A DNA stretch of 64,000 bases from Candidatus Flexicrinis proximus. Its GTDB lineage: Bacteria; Chloroflexota; Anaerolineae; Aggregatilineales; Phototrophicaceae. This document shows, piece by piece, positions 1 through 7,833 of this stretch. Each line of letters begins with the position of its first letter. Positions within the stretch are counted from its first letter, which is position 1. Made by a program: the position numbers and the translations under genes. The notes beneath the pieces were generated by a model, which made no database searches, was not told the origin of the DNA, and saw nothing but the letters and a program-made list of their open reading frames with translations. The stretch is from assembly GCA_016712885.1 (NCBI GenBank), contig JADJQF010000011.1, positions 1 to 64,000 on the forward strand, written 5' to 3'.

Positions 1-54
1 GGCAAATACTTCGCAATCAAGTTCCGCCGTCCGTTCGATGTTGCCGCAGGTTGA
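1..54 (+). CDS. 3' end of an unidentified upstream gene (partial)
   Basis: Frame 1 is open from the left edge to a TGA at 52-54 and encodes 17 residues ending FRRPFDVAAG. It may be the tail of a gene lying outside the window. It is too short to identify, and it could also be a chance open stretch. Confidence 0.25.
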   Translation, partial: GKYFAIKFRRPFDVAAG

Positions 55-144
55 TCACCGGGCTGGCGGACCACGTTATGACTTTCCTGATGCTACATCC
101 ACCCTCCATCAGTATGCGGGACTACGGCCGGAGGCGAGGAATAA

Positions 145-390
145 CAAGCTGACAGATCTGAACCCGACAACGCGACGACAGAGATCGCCGAGCAGCTGGT
201 GGTCTCAGCGCATACCGTTCAGCAGCACCTCAAGAGCATTTTCGAGAAGACCGGCGTGCACAGCCGGCGTGAACTCGTCGGCAAAGTGTTTTTCTCGCAC
301 TACGAGCCGCGCTTGCGCGACAACGAACAGCGCGCGATTGTGGGTCGACCGTTTCGCGGCGGCCCGCTTGATCGGCGCTTGCCCGGTTGA
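145..390 (+). pseudogene. Remnant of a LuxR-type HTH regulator (C-terminal part)
   Basis: The open frame after a TAA at 142-144 encodes the second half of a LuxR/GerE helix-turn-helix: EIAEQLVVSAHTVQQHLKSI is the recognition-helix region, followed by FEKTGVHSRRELVGKVFF and then HYEPRLRDNEQR, a tail I associate with NarL/LuxR regulators of Chloroflexota. The first helix and any sensor domain are missing, because the same frame is stopped at 142 and other frames upstream do not restore it. A GTG at 199 would only start inside the HTH. I read this as a decayed gene end rather than a functional protein. It lies just upstream of the BTAD regulator gene and on the same strand. Confidence 0.6.
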
Positions 391-504
391 TTGCCGGTGC
401 CGCAGTCAGCCGGACGATTTGATTGAGACAGCATTTCCCCGACATCCCAATCGGTCATATATAATCGTGACATTGTCGCGCAGTCTCTACGCGCTAGGAT
501 ACCG

Positions 505-3500
505 ATGACAGACTTGAACATCACGACGCTCGGGCAGGTGTCTATCACCTACGGCGAGCGCGTACTCACGACTCATATTCCGCTCAAAGCGGCGGCGATC
601 CTGATCTACGGGCTGCGGCAGGGACGGGCGCAAACGCGCGAACACCTGGCCGCGCTGCTGTGGCCGGAGTCGTCACAGGAACGGGCCAGCGGGAACCTGC
701 GCATGGCGCTGGCCGGGCTGCGCGAGCATGTCCCGGACGCGGTCGAGATCACGCGCACGGACATAAAAGTGATCGGCACGCTGGATGCCGCGGTCTTCGA
801 CTCGGAACTGGATGCGCTGAAAGCCGAGCTTTCGGGGACGCGCAAGCTCACCGCAGAGTCCCTGCTGCGGCTGGATCTGACCGTGCGAACGTATGGCGGC
901 GAGTTTATGGCGCAGTTCGCGCTGAACGACTCGCCGGCGTTTGAAGCGTGGATACTGTCCGAGCGCGAGGCGGTCAAGCAGCGTTACATCGGCGCGGTCG
1001 GCGTGCTGATTGACGCTTACCGGACACAGAAACGTTACCGTGAAGGCATCGACTGGGCGCTGCGGCTGCTGGCCGCCGACCCGCTGAACGAGGAGACACA
1101 CCGGCGGCTGATGCGGCTGTATGTGACCAGCGGCGACCGCACCTCGGCGCTGGCCCAGTTTGAGACCTGCCAGTCCCTGCTCTGGGATGAACTCGGTGTC
1201 GAACCCGAGGACGATACGATTGCGCTGTATGAGGACATTGCGTCCGGCAAGATCGAATCTGCGCCGGCGCCGGTGTCGGTGACACAGACGATCGCCATCA
1301 TCCCGCCGACCAATCTGCCGGCGCAGATGACGCCGTTCATGGGACGCGATGCGGAAGTCACAGAGGTTGTCAACCGCGTCAGTGCGGCGCGGCTGGTGAC
1401 GCTGCTGGGGATGGGCGGGCTGGGCAAGACGCGCCTCGCGCTGCGCTCCTCGGAGGTGCTGCTGACAAAGGGGCTGTTTCCCCACGGCGTGTTCTTTGTC
1501 GACCTGTCTCCGCTGCAGCTCCCTGCGCAGATCGTAAACGCGGTCGCGGCTGCGCTGGAACTGACCTCGCAGCCTCTGGACGAGGCGATTGGGGCGTTTC
1601 TGAAAGACCGGAAGCTGCTGCTCGTGCTGGATAACTTCGAGCACATGCTGGACGGCGTAGAAGTGGTCGAGGCATGGCTGCGCGCCGCGCCCGGCCTGCG
1701 CGTACTGGCCACCAGCCGCGAACCGCTCCGGCTGTACGGCGAAAACCTTTTCGATGTGCCGGTACTGCCCCCTGCGGAGGCGGCTGCGCTGTTCTCAGCG
1801 CGGCTCTCGGCGGTCACCGCCGAGGCTGTCCGGGTGCCACCGGAGCGGATCGCGGCGCTGTGTGAACGGCTGGAATGCTGGCCGCTGGCGATCGAACTGG
1901 CGGCAGGGCTGGCGCGGACCCGAACGGTCGACGAGATCTACAGCGCGATGGACAGCCGGCTCGGTGTGCTGGAAACCACCATGCGCGGCGTGCCGGAACG
2001 TCACCGGACGCTGTTCAAGACCATCGACTACAGTTTTCACCTGCTGCCGCCGGAAGAACAGACCATGTTCCGCCGCTTATCGGTATTTGCCGGCGGCTGG
2101 ACGCCGGACGCCGCGCAGGCGGTGACCGGGCAGAGGGCAGGACTCCTCGATACGCTGGCGGACAAGGGATTGATCCGGCGTGAGCGGACAGAACACGGCA
2201 TCCGGCGCTTCACGATGCTGGAGACGCTGCGCGAGTTTGGCGCGACGCTGCTGGCGACGCTGGGCGAAAGCGAAATGGTGGCTGACGCGCATCTGTCGTA
2301 TTTCGCAGGTCGCGCCGAGCGTGCCGGCGTCGACCTGCTGCTGCCGGGAAACGCGCCGCTGCATCATGCGATTGCTGCCGAAATGGACAATTTCCGGTCG
2401 GCGCTCCAGCATGCCTACACCGACTCGCGCCACGCGCTGGCGGAGTGCAGAATCGTGGCGGGGATCGGATTTCTGATGTTCCGGCGCGGCCAACACGTCG
2501 AACTGCTTGAGATCAGCGAACGCGCGCTGCGCCACCGCGAGGTTTTGCCTCCGAAGCTGCTAGCCGGCGTGCTGGCGATGGTCGGCCACGCCTCGCACAT
2601 GCATGACAAGCTGAAACGCGCGGACGAGGCGCACAAGGAAGCCCTGGAGATCTACCACCAGCTGGGCGATAAGCGCAACGAGGCGGACATGCTGCGCTGT
2701 GTAGCCACCCGCGATCCTGATGGCGAAGCGCACATCAGGATGGACATGCAGGCGCTTGACCTTGCGACCGAGGCGGGTGACCGCTTCCTGATCGCGGCGA
2801 TAAACGGCAACTTGAGCACCTCGCTGCACGTCCTTGACCGCGTACCGGAAGCACTGGAAGCCCTGAAGCGGGGAACGGAAGCGGCTGAGGGCGGACTCGA
2901 GCATTGTGTTGTCCACCTGTTTGCCAACCTTGCCGCGCTCCAGTTCGCCACAGGGGCGGTTGAGCAGTCGCTCATGACTTACAGGTCGATCCTTCCAGTG
3001 GCGCGCGAGTTCAGCACGATCCTGTTACCGATCATATGCCTTGAGTTGGCCGATGCCTTCACTCAATTGGGACGCTACGACGAGGCGCTGGAGCAGTATC
3101 ACGAGGCGGTATCGCGGCGGCGCAACCTGTCGCCCAGCGACCAGCGGCGGCTGGACCTTTCCGGCGCATTCATCGCCTACCGTCTGAATGATCTGGCCGG
3201 AGCGCAGGCGCTGATCACGTCGGCGCTGGCAGAGATTGATGCCGACCACGTGCCGATGGCGGTCTTTTCGGAGCTGCTGATCGGAGCGGCCCGCGTGGTG
3301 CGCTGGATGATCGAGGCCGAAAAGTGGTCGGATGCCTGCGCGCTGTTCATTGTGCTTGAACGCGGTTGCCAGTGGGTCAATACGGCCACGAATAGGCTGG
3401 TCGAAAGTACGCGGATGGGCCGGGCCGAGATCGAATCGCACCTGACTAGCGACGAGCGCCGGCAGGCGCAGGCGCGCGCCGATCAGGTCGAGCCAAAGCG

Positions 3501-3549
3501 CGCGCTCCAGTATGTGGTGCATTTGCTGCCGGGGCTGTTCTCAATGTAG
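505..3549 (+). CDS. BTAD / NB-ARC / TPR transcriptional regulator (AfsR/SARP-like)
   Basis: This 1014-residue one-component regulator has three parts. Residues about 1-95 form an OmpR-like winged helix. Residues about 95-245 are a bacterial transcriptional activator domain with its helical repeats. Residues about 280-560 form an NB-ARC ATPase with a Walker A GMGGLGKT at 302-309 and a Walker B LLLVLDNF with Asp at 376. The remaining 450 residues are TPR-like helical repeats. Proteins with this build sense a ligand or partner through the TPR end, use ATP as a switch and activate neighbouring promoters; the signal here cannot be told. The ATG at 505 is the first residue of the winged-helix homology. 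The gene stands alone, and a partial copy of the dispersed hairpin element follows it. Confidence 0.88.
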   Translation: MTDLNITTLGQVSITYGERVLTTHIPLKAAAILIYGLRQGRAQTREHLAALLWPESSQERASGNLRMALAGLREHVPDAVEITRTDIKVIGTLDAAVFDSELDALKAELSGTRKLTAESLLRLDLTVRTYGGEFMAQFALNDSPAFEAWILSEREAVKQRYIGAVGVLIDAYRTQKRYREGIDWALRLLAADPLNEETHRRLMRLYVTSGDRTSALAQFETCQSLLWDELGVEPEDDTIALYEDIASGKIESAPAPVSVTQTIAIIPPTNLPAQMTPFMGRDAEVTEVVNRVSAARLVTLLGMGGLGKTRLALRSSEVLLTKGLFPHGVFFVDLSPLQLPAQIVNAVAAALELTSQPLDEAIGAFLKDRKLLLVLDNFEHMLDGVEVVEAWLRAAPGLRVLATSREPLRLYGENLFDVPVLPPAEAAALFSARLSAVTAEAVRVPPERIAALCERLECWPLAIELAAGLARTRTVDEIYSAMDSRLGVLETTMRGVPERHRTLFKTIDYSFHLLPPEEQTMFRRLSVFAGGWTPDAAQAVTGQRAGLLDTLADKGLIRRERTEHGIRRFTMLETLREFGATLLATLGESEMVADAHLSYFAGRAERAGVDLLLPGNAPLHHAIAAEMDNFRSALQHAYTDSRHALAECRIVAGIGFLMFRRGQHVELLEISERALRHREVLPPKLLAGVLAMVGHASHMHDKLKRADEAHKEALEIYHQLGDKRNEADMLRCVATRDPDGEAHIRMDMQALDLATEAGDRFLIAAINGNLSTSLHVLDRVPEALEALKRGTEAAEGGLEHCVVHLFANLAALQFATGAVEQSLMTYRSILPVAREFSTILLPIICLELADAFTQLGRYDEALEQYHEAVSRRRNLSPSDQRRLDLSGAFIAYRLNDLAGAQALITSALAEIDADHVPMAVFSELLIGAARVVRWMIEAEKWSDACALFIVLERGCQWVNTATNRLVESTRMGRAEIESHLTSDERRQAQARADQVEPKRALQYVVHLLPGLFSM

Positions 3550-3555
3550 GGCGCC

Positions 3556-3605
3556 TTGTGCACTTTCGAGGGAGTTTGGGGTGAAACCCCAAGTTACTCG
3601 TGACT
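3556..3605 (-). repeat. Partial copy (left end, inverted) of the dispersed hairpin element
   Basis: On the minus strand this reads a start like the left end of the element at 5290: AACTTGGGGTTTCACCCC here against AACTTGAGGTTTCACCCC there. It includes a perfect 7-bp hairpin (TTGGGGT-GAA-ACCCCAA, 3576-3592). The right half of the element is absent. It sits between the BTAD regulator and the antiporter gene. The rest of the intergenic stretch to 3796 shows nothing I can name. Confidence 0.55.
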
Positions 3606-3796
3606 CGCGCTGAGTACACAAACAGCCGCTGGAGGTTCAAGGCGGGCAGACGGTAATATCTGGACTTGAATTGCGACTGTGGTGTACACGGCCGTGCGGG
3701 GTGCAGGGCTGCCGAAGCCAGAAATGTCAAATCGAACTTCCAGTCGTTTGGGAGTTAAAACCATATGAAATCAGGTCAGGTTGAGGATCGCACGGA

Positions 3797-5287
3797 ATGA
3801 CACTTGAGCAAGGATTGATGGTTGCAGCCGTCATATTGCTGATCGCGGTGCTGGCGAGCAAGGTTTCGGCGCGGGTCGGAGTACCGGTACTGCTGCTGTT
3901 CCTCGGGTTCGGCATGCTTATCGGCTCTGAAGGCATCGGCGGGGTGTATTTCGATGATCCGCACCTGACGCAATCGGTGGGTGTGGTGGCGCTGGTGGTC
4001 ATCCTGTTCGCTGGCGGGTTGGATACGCGCTGGTCGGAAGTCGCGCCGATCCTGAAACACGGTTTGCTGCTGTCGACGGTCGGGGTCGCGCTTACGGCAT
4101 TCACGGTGGGTGTATTCGCGGCATGGGTGCTGGGTCTGAGCCTGGCTGAGGGCGTGCTGCTGGGTGCGATCATCTCGTCGACCGATGCCGCGGCAGTGTT
4201 TTCGGTCCTGCGCGGGAACGGAGTACGCCTGCGCGGCCAGTTGAAATCGATCCTCGAGTTCGAATCGGGCAGCAACGACCCGATGGCGGTATTCCTCACG
4301 CTGGGGATGATTCAACTGGCGACCGGTCAGGTGGACAGCCCGATCTCCTTACTGCCGATGTTCGTCCTTCAGATGAGCATTGGTGTGGGGCTGGGCTATG
4401 CCTTCGGGCATGCAGCGTTGTTTCTGGTCAACCGGATCCGGCTTGAATACGACGGCCTTTATCCGGTGCTGACGCTGAGCCTGATGATGCTGACCTTTGG
4501 TGCGACGAGCTTGGCGCTGGGCAACGGCTTCATGGCGGTCTACGTCGCCGGACTGGTGATGCGGCGCAGCGATTTCATCCACCGGCGCAGCCTGATCGAA
4601 TTCCACGATGGTCTGGCGTGGCTGATGCAGATCATTATGTTCCTCACGCTGGGGCTGCAGGTCTTTCCCTCGCAGGTCGCCGCGATAGCCCCGCAGGGCC
4701 TGGTCATCGCCGTCTTCCTGATTTTAATCGCGCGGCCGCTAAGCGTATTTGTCGGACTGCTGCCGGTTCAGATGAGCCTGCGCGAACGGATCTTCATCGC
4801 CTGGGTCGGGATGCGGGGAGCCGCGCCGATCATCCTGGCGACCTTCCCGCTGGTGGCCGGGATTCCCAGCGCGAACCTGATCTTCAACGTCGTGTTTTTC
4901 GCCGTGCTGGCCTCAGTGGCCCTGCAGGGAACGACGCTTTCGCTGGTTGCGCGCTGGCTTGGCCTGATCGCCGATGACCCGATCAGAGAGCCGGGTCTGC
5001 TGCCCCAGTTGATTGAGCAGGGGCGGATCGAAGATAACACCGTCGAGATCGAGGTCGGGCCGGACTGCAGCATGATCGGCAAGCAGGTGCTTGAACTGAA
5101 GCTGCCCCCCGATACGCTGCTGGTGCTGATCAGCCGGCAGAACGAGATTGTGGTGCCGCGCGGCACCACGGTTCTGGAAGCCCACGACCGCGTTTTGGTT
5201 CTGGCGGCGCCACAACACCGCGACGAGGTGATCCAGATGCTGACCGCGCAAACCCGCATCAGCCTGCCCGCAGCTGGCATGGATTAG
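3797..5287 (+). CDS. nhaP2: CPA1-family K+(Na+)/H+ antiporter with C-terminal TrkA-C domain
   Basis: The 496-residue protein has about 12-13 hydrophobic segments over residues 1-385 and a soluble C-terminal RCK/TrkA-C domain over about 405-485. The CPA1 signature is intact: STDAAAVFS in one helix and FESGSNDPMA with the ion-binding Asn160-Asp161 pair in the next. The length and the TrkA-C tail match NhaP2/CvrA potassium/proton antiporters more than plain NhaP. The expected role is cation extrusion coupled to proton entry for pH and volume control; the TrkA-C part would bind a regulatory ligand. Na+ rather than K+ as main substrate cannot be excluded. No partner gene lies beside it. Confidence 0.88.
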   Translation: MTLEQGLMVAAVILLIAVLASKVSARVGVPVLLLFLGFGMLIGSEGIGGVYFDDPHLTQSVGVVALVVILFAGGLDTRWSEVAPILKHGLLLSTVGVALTAFTVGVFAAWVLGLSLAEGVLLGAIISSTDAAAVFSVLRGNGVRLRGQLKSILEFESGSNDPMAVFLTLGMIQLATGQVDSPISLLPMFVLQMSIGVGLGYAFGHAALFLVNRIRLEYDGLYPVLTLSLMMLTFGATSLALGNGFMAVYVAGLVMRRSDFIHRRSLIEFHDGLAWLMQIIMFLTLGLQVFPSQVAAIAPQGLVIAVFLILIARPLSVFVGLLPVQMSLRERIFIAWVGMRGAAPIILATFPLVAGIPSANLIFNVVFFAVLASVALQGTTLSLVARWLGLIADDPIREPGLLPQLIEQGRIEDNTVEIEVGPDCSMIGKQVLELKLPPDTLLVLISRQNEIVVPRGTTVLEAHDRVLVLAAPQHRDEVIQMLTAQTRISLPAAGMD

Positions 5288-5289
5288 CA

Positions 5290-5460
5290 ACGTGAGTTAT
5301 AGATAACTTGAGGTTTCACCCCGAACCCCAGCAGGGGTTTGCATCTCTGCACCCTTCATTCGCCTTTGGCTACGCAAGCTAAGCCAAAAGCATAGGGAAG
5401 ACCAGACGGCGCAAGCCCTTTGGCGGAGGTGTGGAGTCAGCGCCTCCACAAACAAAATGC
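5290..5460 (+). repeat. Dispersed hairpin element, near full-length copy
   Basis: This region shares its order of parts with the copy at 33977-34174. It begins AACGTGAGTTATAGATAACT, followed by an AACCCC-AGCA-GGGGTT hairpin (about 5325-5340). A central hairpin around 5361-5391 (CTTTGGCT...AGCCAAAAG) is framed by CCCTTCAT and CATAGGG. The right module is GCGCAAGCCC then GGAGTCAGCGCCTCC and CACAAACA. The left inverted-repeat sequence is present in diverged form, and the right one is not recognisable. It lies between two convergent genes, so it may also help end transcription from both sides. Confidence 0.7.
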
Positions 5461-5470
5461 ATCGCCCACA

Positions 5471-6043
5471 CTAGGGCGACTGTGAGATGATCCGGCCGGG
5501 GCTGATGAAGGAGATGCCTTCCGTCCCTTGCGTGCTGACCATAACGGCCTCGACGATCGGTTCGTAGACGGCTTCTTCCGCCACCCATTCGACCAGGAAG
5601 TTCGCCCCCCATCCGCCGCGCTGATCGGCGCTGTCGACCACGAAGCCAAAAGTCGCCATCGGACCGATCCGCAGTGGTTCGGGGACATACTGCTGGACGA
5701 GACTGCCTTCCGTGTCGTAGTAGCCCACCGAGTTGACGACGATGCCGTGGGTTGGGTCGGTGTTGTGGATGGCGAGGGTGACGGTCAGGGCACGCGTGGC
5801 GCTGGAACTGCCGAAGAAGATTTCGGAGTAAGCCGGAACATAGATGAGCTGGCCCTCGACGACCTGCAGCGCATCCCGATTGACCAGTTGGATGGCCGCG
5901 CCGGGAATCGGGTCGGATGATCGGGGCAGCACGAAATAGACGGCCAGCATCCCGGCGACGATGCCACCGAATACCAGGGCGATCATCAGCGCGATACTGC
6001 GTTCCGGCGGGGGCGGCGTACTTTGCGGTGGTGGTGAATACAT
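5471..6043 (-). CDS. DUF3124 membrane-anchored extracytoplasmic protein
   Basis: The 190-residue protein starts with a Pro-rich cytoplasmic segment (PPPQSTPPPPE), followed by one transmembrane helix at about 18-40 and then a DUF3124 domain over about 65-185. The domain is recognised by GQLIYVPAYSEIFFG, the L-x-I-x-NTDP stretch and YYDTEGSLVQQYV. DUF3124 has no established function; it looks like a beta-sandwich displayed outside the membrane. The gene is divergent from the aminotransferase at 6406, with the tandem palindrome at 6269-6312 between them, so the two may share regulation. The hydrophobic helix could instead be an uncleaved signal anchor; no lipobox is seen. Confidence 0.75.
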   Translation of the reverse strand: MYSPPPQSTPPPPERSIALMIALVFGGIVAGMLAVYFVLPRSSDPIPGAAIQLVNRDALQVVEGQLIYVPAYSEIFFGSSSATRALTVTLAIHNTDPTHGIVVNSVGYYDTEGSLVQQYVPEPLRIGPMATFGFVVDSADQRGGWGANFLVEWVAEEAVYEPIVEAVMVSTQGTEGISFISPGRIISQSP

Positions 6044-6268
6044 GGGTCAACGTCCTCCTGCTGCAATTGTAGCGCACCGCGTAATTTACGCGTATTTCCG
6101 CCGCCCGTCCGGGATGCAGGCACGCCGAATACGAGTACGCCGGAGAAGAGGTGTGCCTTTGGGCGGATTGGTATGGGGTATGGTAACGAGCGTGGTCACG
6201 GGGCTGCGCGCGTCGAGCGCTGCGGCGTGACAGTAACAGGCTACCATAAGGATGTTCCGTATTCAGAA

Positions 6269-6312
6269 ACAAATGTTCGAACATTTGTACGAACATTTGT
6301 TCGAACAGATTT
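6269..6312. promoter_or_regulatory. Tandem palindromic operator, LexA/SOS-box-like
   Basis: A perfect 20-bp palindrome (ACAAATGTTCGAACATTTGT, 6269-6288) is followed by direct repeats of CGAACATTTGT at 6278 and 6290, and a partial third at 6302, spaced 12 bp. The second repeat reads CGAACATTTGTTCG, one base away from the Gram-positive SOS-box pattern CGAAC-N4-GTTCG. This is a regulator binding site by its symmetry; LexA is the best guess but another dimeric repressor is possible. The rest of the 362-bp gap between 6044 and 6405 shows only the promoter listed next. Confidence 0.6.
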
Positions 6313-6333
6313 TGAGGGAAGAACGGTGAGGTT

Positions 6334-6362
6334 TTGTGGCGTTCCGGCGTTCGTGTTACACT
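6334..6362 (+). promoter_or_regulatory. Predicted sigma-70-type promoter for the aminotransferase gene
   Basis: TTGTGG (6334-6339), a 17-base spacer and TACACT (6357-6362) lie 44 bp upstream of the ATG at 6406 and 22 bp downstream of the tandem operator. Box quality is moderate. Confidence 0.4.
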
Positions 6363-6405
6363 CACCCGTTACCAATAAGGGCTTCTTTCAGTGGAGAAGA
6401 ACATC

Positions 6406-7707
6406 ATGGCAAGCGCAGATCAGGCGTCCATTGTGGAACGCTATAAGCAGTATATCTTTCCGGCGGCTGCGCCGCTGTATGGCGACGACCCGCTGGTTGT
6501 CGACCACGCCAAGGATCAGTTTGTTTACGACATTCAGGGCAATAAATACCTGGATTTTCTGGGCGGCGTGCTGACGGTCAGCATTGGCCATGCCAACGAT
6601 GAAGTAACGGCCCGGACGATCGAGCAGCTCAAGAAAGCGCAGCATACCAGCACGCTGTACATCAACCCGCTGATGGTCGACGTGGCGGAGAAAGTGGCGC
6701 AGCTGACCCCCGGCCGGCTGCAGAAATGCTACTTCACAAACAGCGGCAGCGAAGCCAACGAAACCGCGATCCTGGCAGCCCGCATGTATACCGGAAACAT
6801 GGACATCATTACGCTGAGACATGCCTACAGCGGCCGCACGCAGGCCGCGATGAGCCTGACAGCCCACGGATCGTGGCGCCTGGGCGGCGTCACCGACCCC
6901 TACATCCGGCATGTGAAGAATCCCTACCTCTACCGCTTCCCGGCCAATATGACGCCGGAAGAAGTGGTCGAATACTGTATTCAGGATCTCGAAGAAGTGA
7001 TCGCTACGCTGACCAACGGCAAACTTGCGGCGTTCATCGCCGAGCCGATTCAGGGCGTGGGCGGTTTCATCATCCCGCCCAAGACCTACTTCAAGCGCGT
7101 CTATGACATCGTCAAGAAGCACGGCGGTGTGTTCATTTCGGATGAAGTGCAGACGGGATGGACACGCACGGGCAAGAAATGGTTCGGGATCGAGCAGTGG
7201 GGCGTCGAACCGGACATCATGACCTTTGCGAAAGGCATGGCCAACGGTTCACCGATCGGCTGTACCGTGGCGACGCCGGAAGTGGCCGACGCTCTGAAGG
7301 GGACGACCTTCTCGACCTTTGGCGGCAACCCGGTCACGATGGCGACGGCGCTGGCGACCATTCACTATATGGAAGAGCATAACCTTGTCCAGAATACCTA
7401 TGAACAGGGCGAGGTGATGCGCGAGAAACTAGAGGAATATCAGGCCGAGTTCCCGTTTATCGGCGACGTACGCGGGATGGGCTTGATGTATGCGATCGAA
7501 CTGGTTGTGCCGGACGGAAGCAAGAAACCCGACGCGGCACGCACCGTGGCGCTGATCAACGCCGCCCGCAAGCATGGCCTGTTGGTGGGCAAGGGCGGCC
7601 TGTATGGGAACGTCATTCGGATCACGCCGCACCTGAATGTCTCGGCGGGCGATATGCTCGAAGGCATGCAGATGATCGGACGCGCCCTGGCGGACGTGGC
7701 CCAGTAA
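6406..7707 (+). CDS. Class III (omega) aminotransferase, PLP-dependent
   Basis: The 433-residue enzyme belongs to the fold-type I class III aminotransferases (alanine-glyoxylate transaminase 2 / ornithine and GABA transaminase relatives). Visible are the FTNSGSEANE cofactor-phosphate loop, FISDEVQTGWTRTG with the PLP-ring Asp246, and the Schiff-base lysine Lys276 in TFAKGMANGSPIG. Substrate cannot be read from sequence; the AHGSWRLGG and YPYL-like stretch resembles AGT2-type enzymes acting on alanine or similar donors with glyoxylate or pyruvate. I prefer the ATG at 6406 because GTGGAGAAG sits 7 bases before it; the GTG at 6391 would place that site inside the gene. It is preceded by the tandem operator. 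Confidence 0.87.
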   Translation: MASADQASIVERYKQYIFPAAAPLYGDDPLVVDHAKDQFVYDIQGNKYLDFLGGVLTVSIGHANDEVTARTIEQLKKAQHTSTLYINPLMVDVAEKVAQLTPGRLQKCYFTNSGSEANETAILAARMYTGNMDIITLRHAYSGRTQAAMSLTAHGSWRLGGVTDPYIRHVKNPYLYRFPANMTPEEVVEYCIQDLEEVIATLTNGKLAAFIAEPIQGVGGFIIPPKTYFKRVYDIVKKHGGVFISDEVQTGWTRTGKKWFGIEQWGVEPDIMTFAKGMANGSPIGCTVATPEVADALKGTTFSTFGGNPVTMATALATIHYMEEHNLVQNTYEQGEVMREKLEEYQAEFPFIGDVRGMGLMYAIELVVPDGSKKPDAARTVALINAARKHGLLVGKGGLYGNVIRITPHLNVSAGDMLEGMQMIGRALADVAQ

Positions 7708-7731
7708 AGACAGACCAATCTCACACGAGTT

Positions 7732-7781
7732 CGCATGCCTGCCCTGCCCGCTGCATTGAAATGAGGGTGGGGTCAGGCATG
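7732..7781 (+). terminator. Imperfect hairpin after the aminotransferase gene
   Basis: CATGCCTG-N-CC...CC pairs imperfectly with GG...GG-N-CAGGCATG around a loop at about 7750-7763. No T-run follows, so it is a weak candidate terminator or mRNA 3'-end stabiliser. Confidence 0.35.
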
Positions 7782-7833
7782 TCGGATTTTCTAAGCGATA
7801 ACCGAACGACTGAAAGACAACCCGCGAATCCTC

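Noticed and set aside
5379..6365. 328-residue minus-strand frame reading through the operator and DUF3124 gene
   Set aside because: It overlaps the palindromes and the DUF3124 gene in another frame; MFEQMFVQMFEH-like repeats come only from the operator repeats.
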